In this document: one piece after another, positions 27,175 through 35,725 of the stretch
How positions within the stretch are numbered: position 1 is the stretch's first letter
Layout of the letters: the number at the start of each line of letters is the position of its first letter
IMG/VR virus record: IMGVR_UViG_3300032092_000111
Location: 1 to 37,192 of that record
Reading direction: 5' to 3' (one strand)
Length of the DNA stretch: 37,192 nucleotides
Source: a virus
Translations under genes and position numbers: made by a program
The notes under the pieces: generated by a model
Seen by the model: the letters and a program-made list of their open reading frames with translations, nothing else
Database searches by the model: none
Told to the model about the DNA's origin: nothing

Positions 27175-27497
27175 TATGCTTCTCCTTCAGGTGTAGGCTC
27201 AGGCTCTGCTACTGGCTCAGGCGTAGGTTCCACTACAGGCTCTGGTGTAGGCTCTGGCACTACTTCAGCAACCACAGCACACGATAGTGCCTTTAGTTCA
27301 TCGGTAGTCGTGCAAGCATCTACCTGATTGGTAATGTCGCGTAGACGCTGCTTCTCAGCCACAATCGCTGCGGTGTCGCTATTCGACTCTAAGGCTCGTT
27401 GGAATAGCACATCCTGAGCAGCTAGGAGTGGTGTGCGTTCAGCACGAAGCCGATCTTTGGTCAGGGTTTTGGCTTTGTCTAGGTCGATAACAATCAT
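27174..27497 (-). CDS. Tail-associated small protein with Pro-Glu-Pro-Thr tail
   Basis: 107 residues. The first 75 residues (IDLDKAKTLTKDRLRAERTPLLAAQD and REL-like helices) form an alpha-helical hairpin. This pattern occurs beside fibre genes in many phages, possibly as an assembly chaperone, from memory. The last 27 residues are P-E-P-T-type repeats, a stiff acidic linker. It is coupled to both neighbours by start/stop overlap. Confidence 0.6.
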   Translation of the reverse strand: MIVIDLDKAKTLTKDRLRAERTPLLAAQDVLFQRALESNSDTAAIVAEKQRLRDITNQVDACTTTDELKALSCAVVAEVVPEPTPEPVVEPTPEPVAEPEPTPEGEA

Positions 27498-27691
27498 GCT
27501 TTCACCTCTGCACCAGTAAAGTCAGCAGTCCACGCATTACGGAACTCGCGGTCTGTCGGAATGTCAGCAGCGTCAACGATTAGGTACGGCTTTCCGCTAG
27601 GAATGTCACGCATGGCTAGTTCAAACGATTCGATTGGCACAATGATCGACACGCCGCCATTGTCGTTAGGAAAAATTATTCGTTGGTTCAT
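27494..27691 (-). CDS. Small tail-fibre-associated protein
   Basis: 65 residues: MNQRIIFPNDNGGVSIIVPI, then GKPYLIVDAADIPTDREFRNAWTADF. This compact domain recurs as a short gene next to tail fibre genes in tailed phages, usually paired with the helical protein that follows here. It could be a chaperone or part of the fibre base. ATGA junction with the next gene. No catalytic motif. Confidence 0.65.
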   Translation of the reverse strand: MNQRIIFPNDNGGVSIIVPIESFELAMRDIPSGKPYLIVDAADIPTDREFRNAWTADFTGAEVKA

Positions 27692-27701
27692 GATTTATCC
27701 T

Positions 27702-28169
27702 TTAGCGGAAAACAGCAACATTTGCGTAATTTGTGTCTATCTCTGCTGCATTAGCAGCGGTATTTGAGCCGGTTTTTGACAATAAATTAACACTACTTGC
27801 GGTTGGTGTTGTTCCAAATTTTATGCCAAATGTATAACCACTTCTTGTAGAACTTGAAGTCGGAACTATTTCAGTAGTAGCAACTAAAGAATAATTTGCA
27901 TCAGGCAACGCATTCGTAAAGTTCACCGTATAGTCACCTGTGCCGTTATCCAGAATGCTCGATACATTAAACGACCCGCGAACACCAGTCATCGAAGCAG
28001 GGTTCGTAACAGTCGTACCATTAAAATTCACCCACGCCAGACAGAACGTACCAATCTGCGTACCAGCACTATCCTGAATCGTAGGAGGCGTATTAGCTAC
28101 ACCGTTCTTTAGCACTAAGGTGCTAGTACTAGCGGCTTGTAGCGTATCTGCGACAACAGTTCCAGCCAT
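27702..28169 (-). CDS. Tail fibre C-terminal-type protein
   Basis: 155 residues. LAWVNFNGTTVTNPASMTGVRGSFNVSSILDNGTGDYTVNFTNALPDANYS matches a frequent phage tail fibre receptor-end module. The N-terminal part (VVADTLQAASTSTLVLKNGV) is a typical fibre repeat start. It lies between two related fibre genes, which suggests a set of distinct fibre tips. No enzymatic motif. Confidence 0.72.
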   Translation of the reverse strand: MAGTVVADTLQAASTSTLVLKNGVANTPPTIQDSAGTQIGTFCLAWVNFNGTTVTNPASMTGVRGSFNVSSILDNGTGDYTVNFTNALPDANYSLVATTEIVPTSSSTRSGYTFGIKFGTTPTASSVNLLSKTGSNTAANAAEIDTNYANVAVFR

Positions 28170-28179
28170 GATTTACCTC

Positions 28180-28758
28180 TTACTCGTAAAGGATGTTTAT
28201 TGTGCCAGCGTCGAAGGTGTCTGTGCCGTTGACTGTGGTGATGCGGACGCGATCGAGGGTGCCGCCAAGTGCAAGCGTTCCACCGCCAATAAGCGTTTGC
28301 CCTGCATCACTTTGCCCAAGTAGCCCATTAAAAAACCAAATATTACTTGCCGGTGTAGCTAAAGATGCCATGCCATGACGAACAAAAGCTGCGGTTTGGG
28401 TACTTTGCCCTATACCAAAGCCAGTTGTGTAGTTGCTAGAGCCAACAGTTGAGGCAATTGACGATCCGCTTCCCAAATAACCGCTGCTTGTTATGGAACC
28501 CGCGCCAATTTGAATCAGTATGCCGGAAGAACCGTTCGTACTTACGCCCTGAAACATCACCGTAATCCGCTTTACCCACGACGGTATGCCTGTGAAGTCA
28601 ATGCTGGTTCCGCTGGTTGATGCAACCGCCGTACCACTCACAATCGGTGCTAACGTACCTGTGACATTCACCAGCGTCTGTGTCGTACTACCCGCAACCG
28701 CTGGAGCAGATACCGTAATCGAGCCGGATGTATCGCCTGATAGAACTAAAGAAGCCAT
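28180..28758 (-). CDS. Tail fibre-like protein, paralogue of 26635-27174
   Basis: 192 residues with the same conserved blocks as its paralogue: SGTSIDFTGIPSWVKRITVMF (about residues 48-68), QIGAGSI and the end TLDRVRITTVNGTDTFDAGTINILYE. The central part (about 85-160) diverges. The N-terminal LVLSGDTSGSITVSAPAVAGS is another common fibre start. Likely arose by duplication, then diversified in the part facing the host. Confidence 0.7.
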   Translation of the reverse strand: MASLVLSGDTSGSITVSAPAVAGSTTQTLVNVTGTLAPIVSGTAVASTSGTSIDFTGIPSWVKRITVMFQGVSTNGSSGILIQIGAGSITSSGYLGSGSSIASTVGSSNYTTGFGIGQSTQTAAFVRHGMASLATPASNIWFFNGLLGQSDAGQTLIGGGTLALGGTLDRVRITTVNGTDTFDAGTINILYE

Positions 28759-28770
28759 GATTTGATCCTT

Positions 28771-29406
28771 TTACACGATTATCCAACGCGAACCAGTAGG
28801 AACAGTCACAGTTGCACTAGAGGCAATAGTTATATCCCCTGCTGAAATAGCGTTCTTATTTGTCGTAATTGTATAACTTGTATTAACAGTATTGCCATTT
28901 TCTTGGAATACTTCATCCGTTCCACCGCCTGTAGCACCACCACCAATACCACCCCATGCTGTCGTATAGCCCTCAAATCGACCCGCATCGGTGTTATATC
29001 GAATCTGACCAGCAGCAGCCGTAGGACGTTGTGCATCAGTTCCAGAAGGCAATTTAATAGCCCCTGTACTGCTTACCGTTAGTGCAGAAGGAGCAACAAT
29101 CGTAGCCGCATTTAGCGTCAGACTATTCGTAGTCGATGCGCCGATAGTTACGTTATTGTTAAATGTAGCAAGGTTAGCAACATACATCGTGCTGCTGAAC
29201 GTAGCGGCTCCAGTAGCGGTAAATGCACCTCCGACAACGAAGTAATCTCCGTCTGTACCGGCTTGCATATCCTTGATCTGCGCCATGATTTCACGCATGG
29301 CATTGTTTACCCCACTAGGAGCCATGCCTTCAGCGATGTTGATACCACCCACATCGCTATTGTTTGCAGCCGTAGAACTCCACTCGCTAACTTTGTCTTT
29401 TGGCAT
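28771..29406 (-). CDS. Tail fibre protein
   Basis: 211 residues. The N-terminal WSSTAANNSDVGGINIAEGMAPSGVNNAMREIMAQIKD is a well-known attachment motif of phage tail fibre or appendage proteins. A mid beta repeat region (ATFSSTMYVANLATFNNNV) and LPSGTDAQRPTAAAGQIRYNT are typical collar segments. The last residues, ATVTVPTGSRWIIV, equal the C-terminal module of the 166-residue protein at 1472. Follows the ejection protein genes. Confidence 0.8.
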   Translation of the reverse strand: MPKDKVSEWSSTAANNSDVGGINIAEGMAPSGVNNAMREIMAQIKDMQAGTDGDYFVVGGAFTATGAATFSSTMYVANLATFNNNVTIGASTTNSLTLNAATIVAPSALTVSSTGAIKLPSGTDAQRPTAAAGQIRYNTDAGRFEGYTTAWGGIGGGATGGGTDEVFQENGNTVNTSYTITTNKNAISAGDITIASSATVTVPTGSRWIIV

Positions 29407-29408
29407 GA

Positions 29409-31448
29409 TTATTCCCTGCTTTCTAGTATTCCGTAATCAGCTAACAACTGAGCAGTACCAGCCCATCTCTTAGCGGAAGTAGGTGACATCTGACGCAATT
29501 CCTTAAGCCTGTTAATACCGTCTGGACTTGTGATTATGTTAGCAATATTTCCTGCATTTGCAGCAGCATCTCGCCGAATTGCCCAATCAGAAATCATCTT
29601 GCCCCAGTTCAACGGCTGTAACGCAACGCCAGCAGTTCTAGCAATGCCAGTCGTTACGCCAGTAACCGGAGGATTCTTAAACAGTTCCTCGTTAATCAAC
29701 TGGTTAAACGCTGTATCAGAGCCTAGTTTCTTAGCCCTACCAGCAGCCTCTAGGACTTCTGCCAAGTCACGCAATGCCTTGAACTGATCCGGTGACAAAG
29801 CTGCTTGCATAGCCTTCATCTGCTTCGGATCACCAATGATAATGTTTTGCCAAGTATTTCCGGTATCTAACTTAGCTCCCTGCTGAGTCTTTGCAGGTTT
29901 CTTAGCAAGTGTCCATTGTTCCTCTAGGAAAGCCCTAGTAACTGCGTTCCATGCTTCCTCACCACCACCAGCAATAATCTGCTTCTTAGCGTACTGGATA
30001 GTTCCCGGACTAGGATTAGCAAATATCCTATTTGAAAAGTTCTTGATGTTGTCTGGTGACATCTGCATCAAGGAAACGCCCGTTATACGCTCGTTGAACT
30101 CATTGAGAGGCTGAGAAAAACGCTCAAATGCCCTATTCGCTTCAATGTAAGCAGGGTTATCCTTGCCCATTTGGGTAAGCAAGTTTTCCTTAATGGCAGA
30201 TAGTTTTGCCTGAACAGTCTTATCCAAAGAGCTAAACGCATCTTCTTTGAACATTGCGTCAATCTCAAACTTAGAGTTTTGCAGATTTGGCAACCTATTC
30301 TCTGGCATTAATGTCTTTAGCTCATTGCCATCAACATCAATCTCTGGACGTTGCAGTAAGTCCTTAATCTTGCGTAGGTATCCAGCAGCACGACCGTTAG
30401 ATGGCTGAGTCTTTAGCATATTGTCGATCTGGTTCAGCACAGGAGCAGTATCAACAGGCACAGAACGCTCAAACGCTGCCGTATAGATAGGTTCAGTAGC
30501 AGCCTCACGATCAGCTATTAGCTTACGTCTTTGCTCCTCTAACGCAGCAACGCCCCTGTTACCAGCAATAGCGGCATCTTCAACCTGAGAAAGCGTACCC
30601 AAATAGTCATCTACGGCACTCTGTACCTTAGCTTCTCTTTCCTTGTAGAACTTCTGCATCTTTACAGAAGAATCTGGTGCGTTACCGATGACCTTCTGCT
30701 GACCTAGCAATGACGATAGACCAGTCAACTCACCCGGAGTCAATGGAATGTTGTATTTACCAGCCTTAGACCGCAAGGATTGAACAACGCTTGGATTAAC
30801 CTGAGCAATATCTCTAGCTGTTCTACGCTCTACAAATCCCTTACGAATAGCAGGAGCCAACTCAGCACCACCAGATAATAGACCAGCAATAATCGGCTGA
30901 GATACGTCAAATTCCTGACCCGCTAGACGTTCAGCAATCTTCTGACGGATGATGTTAGTACCAGCCGCTACACTACCAACCGTTGTAGCAGCAGCCGCAG
31001 TACCAACAGGGCTAGAAATAGCTACCGGAGCCATAGCCACACCAGCAGCTACGTCTGGAGCCATCTCCAATACATCCGGTGTGTAGTAAGCAATGTTAGG
31101 CAATACACCAGAGACTTCCTTGTAGAACTTGCCATCATCAGCCTGATACGCAATATCGCCACCAATGACCTGATAACGGTTCTCTGGAATACCTCGACGT
31201 TGGGCAAAGAATCGAATAGCAGCCTGTTTATCTGTAGGCACACCAGCCATGAACGATGTCAAAGCACCAGCACCCATAGAAGGCTCTGAAATAGCTACAG
31301 GAGGCTTCTCTATCGGAGCAAATTCACCAGTACCTACCTGTCTACCAGACGTAGCCCTATCCCCATAAAGCAACTGATCCGTAACACTTACTCGATCTGA
31401 TGATTTTCTTACTGGAAACGAGTAAAGCAGTTCTTCCGTAGCGCCCAT
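29409..31448 (-). CDS. DNA ejection/transfer protein (P22 gp16-like role)
   Basis: 679 residues. A hydrophobic Ala/Val/Gly-rich segment (about 140-170, VAAGVAMAPVAISSPVG) precedes a mostly helical body with coils around 270-330 and 440-500. No enzyme motif is clear. In podoviruses such large helical proteins with one or two hydrophobic segments are injected with DNA and help cross the cell envelope. Location before the tail fibre and after two smaller virion proteins matches. Assigned by layout. Confidence 0.62.
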   Translation of the reverse strand: MGATEELLYSFPVRKSSDRVSVTDQLLYGDRATSGRQVGTGEFAPIEKPPVAISEPSMGAGALTSFMAGVPTDKQAAIRFFAQRRGIPENRYQVIGGDIAYQADDGKFYKEVSGVLPNIAYYTPDVLEMAPDVAAGVAMAPVAISSPVGTAAAATTVGSVAAGTNIIRQKIAERLAGQEFDVSQPIIAGLLSGGAELAPAIRKGFVERRTARDIAQVNPSVVQSLRSKAGKYNIPLTPGELTGLSSLLGQQKVIGNAPDSSVKMQKFYKEREAKVQSAVDDYLGTLSQVEDAAIAGNRGVAALEEQRRKLIADREAATEPIYTAAFERSVPVDTAPVLNQIDNMLKTQPSNGRAAGYLRKIKDLLQRPEIDVDGNELKTLMPENRLPNLQNSKFEIDAMFKEDAFSSLDKTVQAKLSAIKENLLTQMGKDNPAYIEANRAFERFSQPLNEFNERITGVSLMQMSPDNIKNFSNRIFANPSPGTIQYAKKQIIAGGGEEAWNAVTRAFLEEQWTLAKKPAKTQQGAKLDTGNTWQNIIIGDPKQMKAMQAALSPDQFKALRDLAEVLEAAGRAKKLGSDTAFNQLINEELFKNPPVTGVTTGIARTAGVALQPLNWGKMISDWAIRRDAAANAGNIANIITSPDGINRLKELRQMSPTSAKRWAGTAQLLADYGILESRE

Positions 31449-31450
31449 GA

Positions 31451-33274
31451 TTACTCCAGTAATCCAAATTCTTTAGCCAATACCCTTCTGACAATTTCCT
31501 CATGATCTTTATTCTTTGGATCAAATTTATTTTCTCTAAAAATCTGATCTTCTCTTTCTTTCATCAGTCTAGGAATATCATCAACTTTTACATCAGTTAA
31601 TTTCTTCAACCCTTTTGTTTTAATGTATGCAAGACGAGCCTCAAACAAACGACCTTCCTGAATCTTGTTCCGCAACTTAGACAGGAATTCAGTTGGGCTA
31701 TCTTTCTGTGGGTCTGGAACACCCTTACGAATACGAGCTTCTTCCTCACCAGAACCTACAGCAGCACCAGTAACCTCGTTAATATAAGAGTTCAAACGAC
31801 CATAAGCATCTTGAGTAAATGCAGCATAGGCACTTAGTTCTTTTTGATCTTTTGGTGGCAATTTGCCAAGTAGATATTCTTGTGTACCAAGAGCTTTCAT
31901 TTTTAATTTGAAAGGCGCAGTCAAATACTTAGGATCAAACTTTTGAGCAATCCCTTGCAACTGCATACGACCAGCACCAAGTGTCAGCAGTTCCTTATCA
32001 ACAATATTTGAACCCTCTTTACCCGGAACTACAGCACCCGGAGGATAAAGAACAGTAGCACTAGCCTTACGTCGTGCCATTTCTGCTGCTTGCAACTTAG
32101 GGTCAAGATCAGCAAGAATCTTAGAATCAGCATCTAGGATAGCCTTAGTTTCTTCATTGATCTGATCTCTAGTCAATGTTGAGGATCTAGCAATAAGGTT
32201 ATTTGCTCTATTCTGGAGTGTCGGGTAAACATTCGTAAACTGCCCCGGCAATGTCTTAATAAGTTGTGCTTTATCCAACTCAGTAGACTCAGTACCCTCA
32301 ATCCTAGAGATTTTCCCACTAGGATCACGCTGATAAACTTGTCCTCTATCTGTAGGCAACCGCAATGAAGTAGATTCTTCTGGAGTCAAAGTTTTAGTTT
32401 CAAAGACTTTCATTAATACGCCACGCCGACTAGAAACTAAATACCCATCTCTAAATGTGATGGTTTCATCGGGGTTCAAAATCTTAGCTTGCCTTCTATA
32501 CTCATCCCCAATAGCTTTATCACCATATAAGTCTGCCTCAACAGCAGCCGCATATAGGCGATCTGATTTTGCTTGATCTTCAGGACTTACTAAAATATTT
32601 TTTGTAGCGGAAGGAGTAGCAGCACTAGGCGCAAGTACTGGAGCAGCAGGACTCGTAACAGCAGGAGGAGGGGCAGCAGGTGCTGGTTGAACAGTACCTG
32701 TTCCAACGCTACCGTAACCGCCACCCAAAAATCCACCACCATCAGAAGCCATTAGACCAGCCGGAGCAGCAGGAGCAGGAGGCTCAACAACAGCAGGAGC
32801 AGCACTAGGCACAGCATTAGTAGCAGCACTAGGAGCAGCATTAGGATTAGTCAAAAGCCCATACCTTTTTGCTCTCTCACGAGCAGATACAAGACGTACA
32901 AATTCATCAGGACTAACATCAGCAAGATAAGCTATATCAGGATTAGCCGTTTTCATTGCAGCCAAACCAGAAATTTGACGCTTTGCCTGAGCCAACTTCA
33001 TTACATTACTGACCTGATTCAGACCAGCATCGTAAGTCTGACCAGCAGCACCATAACCAGCACCTAGCGCAGTAAGAATGTTCTGAGCAGCACTACGACG
33101 GTATCCTTGTGGACTCATTCCTTGAGCCAATGCACCAGCAAAGCCTAGCAAGCCGCCAATGTTTGCTCTGTTTTCTAAAGAAGCCCGTTCAGGAGCATCT
33201 AATAGCCCACGATAAACCTCTGGAGTCGTTCCAAAGACTTTAGGTAACTTAGAGAGAAAATCTTCAATAGCCAT
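31451..33274 (-). CDS. Large internal virion/ejection protein with Pro/Ala linker
   Basis: 607 residues. The first 120 residues (IGGLLGFAGALAQGMSPQGYRRSAAQNILTALGAGYGAAG) are Gly/Ala-rich and helical, suited to membrane contact. Residues about 146-235 form a Pro/Ala-rich flexible linker, and the rest is a helical domain with RAYIKTKGLKKL-like charged ends. Second member of the ejection cluster. No catalytic motif. Family not recognised with certainty. Confidence 0.6.
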   Translation of the reverse strand: MAIEDFLSKLPKVFGTTPEVYRGLLDAPERASLENRANIGGLLGFAGALAQGMSPQGYRRSAAQNILTALGAGYGAAGQTYDAGLNQVSNVMKLAQAKRQISGLAAMKTANPDIAYLADVSPDEFVRLVSARERAKRYGLLTNPNAAPSAATNAVPSAAPAVVEPPAPAAPAGLMASDGGGFLGGGYGSVGTGTVQPAPAAPPPAVTSPAAPVLAPSAATPSATKNILVSPEDQAKSDRLYAAAVEADLYGDKAIGDEYRRQAKILNPDETITFRDGYLVSSRRGVLMKVFETKTLTPEESTSLRLPTDRGQVYQRDPSGKISRIEGTESTELDKAQLIKTLPGQFTNVYPTLQNRANNLIARSSTLTRDQINEETKAILDADSKILADLDPKLQAAEMARRKASATVLYPPGAVVPGKEGSNIVDKELLTLGAGRMQLQGIAQKFDPKYLTAPFKLKMKALGTQEYLLGKLPPKDQKELSAYAAFTQDAYGRLNSYINEVTGAAVGSGEEEARIRKGVPDPQKDSPTEFLSKLRNKIQEGRLFEARLAYIKTKGLKKLTDVKVDDIPRLMKEREDQIFRENKFDPKNKDHEEIVRRVLAKEFGLLE

Positions 33275-33282
33275 ACGTCACC

Positions 33283-33828
33283 TTAGATGAGACTAACTTG
33301 TGGCATTGCCATCGCATACTGCTGAGGCTGTTCCTGAGATGGAGTACCTCTCAACAATCCCGGTGTAGGTGCTGCTGCCATAGGTTGAGGCTGATTCAAA
33401 CTCTGGAACGCACTAGAACCTACCTGACCGACCATAGGGTTTTCACGATTAAACTGACCAAGACCCTGAAGTCCACCCCTCATTTGTTCCATAAATGTAG
33501 GACTAGTGCCTATCGCAGTCTGACCCACATTCATTACGGCATTCCCACCTGCTTGTAGTGATCCTGCTGCTGCGGGTGTTCCTGCTGCGAAATAAGTACC
33601 AGAGGCAGCGGGATTAGCTAACTGAGTTCCAGCCGTAAACATTCCTGAGCCACCACCACCAGCTAGACCAGCAGTTCCAGCACTACCAGCAGCCTTAAAT
33701 CCAGTTGCAGCAGCACCACCAAAACCACCTAACGCACCACCTAACAACGCACCCTGTAGAGGCTTTCTAGGATTGGTCATAGCACCTACGCCAGCACCAA
33801 TCATCGCCATAGTTACCGGATCGCCCAT
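33283..33828 (-). CDS. Gly/Ala-rich internal virion protein
   Basis: 181 residues. Residues 1-65 are Gly/Ala runs (MIGAGVGAMTNPRKPLQGALLGGALGGFGGAAATGF) that resemble membrane-inserting segments. The C-terminus is Gln/Pro-rich. Small virion proteins like this often form part of the ejection channel in podoviruses. TAATG junction with the upstream gene. Assignment is by composition and position. Confidence 0.6.
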   Translation of the reverse strand: MGDPVTMAMIGAGVGAMTNPRKPLQGALLGGALGGFGGAAATGFKAAGSAGTAGLAGGGGSGMFTAGTQLANPAASGTYFAAGTPAAAGSLQAGGNAVMNVGQTAIGTSPTFMEQMRGGLQGLGQFNRENPMVGQVGSSAFQSLNQPQPMAAAPTPGLLRGTPSQEQPQQYAMAMPQVSLI

Positions 33829-34532
33829 TATTTACCTCCCTGCGGAGTAGAAGTCGTCGTCGTTTCCAATGGCGCACCATAGATTACATTAGCAGCACGT
33901 TGCAATCTCTGAGTAGGAATGTCAGCAGCAGCCAATCGACCTTGAATATCTTGCAGTTGATATTGCTCTCTGCCTTGACCAACTCTTAGCAATTTTTCAA
34001 TATCGCTGTAATCAGCAGCACCAAGAGTAGGAGCTAGTTGAGATGCAGCAACTTGACGAGCGCGTTCTGCTTCAGACGAGCTATATGCTAGTTGCTTATA
34101 AGCATCACCAAGCCCCTGACTAATGCCATAACCTGCTCTTTCTGCTGCTTGTGACATGGCTCCAGAACCATAACGCCCTCTGGATGATGCCTCAGACTGA
34201 AGCCCTCGAATAGCCTCTTGACCAGCCATTGTCGTAGGACGATATAGAGCCTCAGCAGCACCCGCTAGGAATGGGTTAATCCCCCGACCTTGAATCGTAG
34301 CCAGTTGTTCTTCCTGACCAGCCCGCAGTAGCGGAGAACCTGCAATAGCTCGTTGTTGAGCCATCTGGAGAGCTTGCTGAGTCTCTGCTGATGGACCAAC
34401 AGCCAAACTCTCAGGAGGAGGAGCCATGCCCTCATATAGCCTTCTAGACTCATTTATGAGGAAGCGTAAATCCGGCTTAAATTCCGGATCAAGTTCCGTT
34501 TTATTTACTGTAGTTCCGCCGCCGCCACCCAT
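33828..34532 (-). CDS. Internal virion protein, gp14-like role
   Basis: 234 residues. Five N-terminal Gly, then LDPEFKPDLRFLINESRRLYEG, ETQQALQMAQQRAIAGSPLL and EGLQSEASSRGRYGSGAMSQAAERAGYGIS-like repeats of Ala/Gly/Arg. The helical, Ala-rich character fits the small core proteins injected by podoviruses. It starts the run of four ejection-type genes. Family by layout only. Confidence 0.6.
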   Translation of the reverse strand: MGGGGGTTVNKTELDPEFKPDLRFLINESRRLYEGMAPPPESLAVGPSAETQQALQMAQQRAIAGSPLLRAGQEEQLATIQGRGINPFLAGAAEALYRPTTMAGQEAIRGLQSEASSRGRYGSGAMSQAAERAGYGISQGLGDAYKQLAYSSSEAERARQVAASQLAPTLGAADYSDIEKLLRVGQGREQYQLQDIQGRLAAADIPTQRLQRAANVIYGAPLETTTTSTPQGGK

Positions 34533-34533
34533 A

Positions 34534-34971
34534 TCACACCTCGCAAATCCATCGTCTAGGACGGAAACCTAAAGCCTTAGCCCTACGCTGCCATCCATGC
34601 CTATGACTCGAAAACGTCAGGTATTTCATCCCTGCTTGACGAGCCATGTCTTTTATGTATTTTAACCCTGAATCTACCAGTTGATAATCATTTTCTAACG
34701 TCCAAGCAGCCCATACATGACACTCATTACCCATCGGCTGCAAGATAAAGAACCCCGCAAATCGCTGGTTCTTTAACACCACCCACAGCATAGCCTTCTG
34801 GTTAAAACAGTCCGTGTAAACGTCCTCAACAATCCAGTTCTCAGGACTCCGAGTCTTTACCTTCTCTAATCCCGGCTTAATAGTCCCCCACCAGTTCCTT
34901 AGTTGATCGACTGGTATGTATCGGAACTCAACCGACAACGATATATCCGTAAGTTTTGTCTGCTGTAGCAT
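34534..34971 (-). CDS. GNAT-fold acetyltransferase-like protein
   Basis: 145 residues from ATG at 34971; GTG at 34998 and a TTG at 34938 are other possible starts, the last giving the smallest overlap with the jelly-roll gene. The core NWIVEDVYTDCFNQKAMLWVVLKNQRFAGFFI and GLKYIKDMARQAGMKYLTFSSHR with AKALGFRPRRW fit a GNAT-like alpha/beta fold. The CoA loop is not clear. Such genes are found among podovirus tail genes; the role (possibly structural) is unknown. Confidence 0.6.
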   Translation of the reverse strand: MLQQTKLTDISLSVEFRYIPVDQLRNWWGTIKPGLEKVKTRSPENWIVEDVYTDCFNQKAMLWVVLKNQRFAGFFILQPMGNECHVWAAWTLENDYQLVDSGLKYIKDMARQAGMKYLTFSSHRHGWQRRAKALGFRPRRWICEV

Positions 34972-35725
34972 TTGCCCAATGTGTAATAGTTGCTTCACCC
35001 TGTTGCTGAGTAGAAACGTATAAGTTAGTCGTTGCTGATGGTGCTACATAATGCAAAGTAATGATGGCACTAGGAATAGACGGTCTAGTCGGACTCGTAC
35101 TCGTAGGATACTGCTCAATAGAAACACCTACGTCAGATACTCGCCACATTACCTCAACATAATCTCCAGCGTTCATTTCCAGAAAGAAATTCATCGCAGC
35201 AATCAAGTGACTAGGATCACCCGTACTCTTTCTCGCTGGCATTGAGAACCGACTATTAGACCCTGCTACGTTAGTTCCGTTCTTCCTAAACCAAATATCC
35301 GTATCCTGAGAGTCGTTCGTCGTATTCTTTAGCTGAATAGAAAACTGAATATTGTAAATTCCATAATTCCTGACATTAAGACGAGAACTATTAGAAAGAT
35401 AAACTCCATTGCTATAGTCTGTCGTATCAAGCGTAACAGCATAGGCGGTTGTCGTATTAGCAGCAGTCTGGTCTGTGGTGTCCTGAAACGCCCCGTAAGG
35501 AGCCGAATCTTCCTCAGCAGCCTCAGACAATGGCACAAAGAATATCAGGCTGTCATAGCCTATACGGTCATCGTAAAGGGTAGTGCTAGTAGCGTTCCCT
35601 GTAGCTAGGGTAATTTCCCCTGTGTTATTCGTTTTGCCATTCATAGCACCACGAACAACCTCAGCAACCTGCCTCTGGTCTGCACCAAATACAGGTAACG
35701 TCTGGAATTGAAGCCTTCTGGTCAT
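34928..35725 (-). CDS. C1q/TNF-like jelly-roll virion protein
   Basis: 265 residues. The core (residues about 110-230) shows the C1q/TNF pattern: YGIYNIQFSIQLKNT, DIWFRKNGTNVAGSNSRFSMP, NFFLEMNAGDYVEVMWR and ends with IPSAIITLHYVAP. Such jelly rolls trimerise and form phage neck or fibre knobs that bind host surfaces. The first 100 residues give an attachment segment. ATGA junction with the tail hub gene. Confidence 0.75.
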   Translation of the reverse strand: MTRRLQFQTLPVFGADQRQVAEVVRGAMNGKTNNTGEITLATGNATSTTLYDDRIGYDSLIFFVPLSEAAEEDSAPYGAFQDTTDQTAANTTTAYAVTLDTTDYSNGVYLSNSSRLNVRNYGIYNIQFSIQLKNTTNDSQDTDIWFRKNGTNVAGSNSRFSMPARKSTGDPSHLIAAMNFFLEMNAGDYVEVMWRVSDVGVSIEQYPTSTSPTRPSIPSAIITLHYVAPSATTNLYVSTQQQGEATITHWANATADKTYGYIVVG

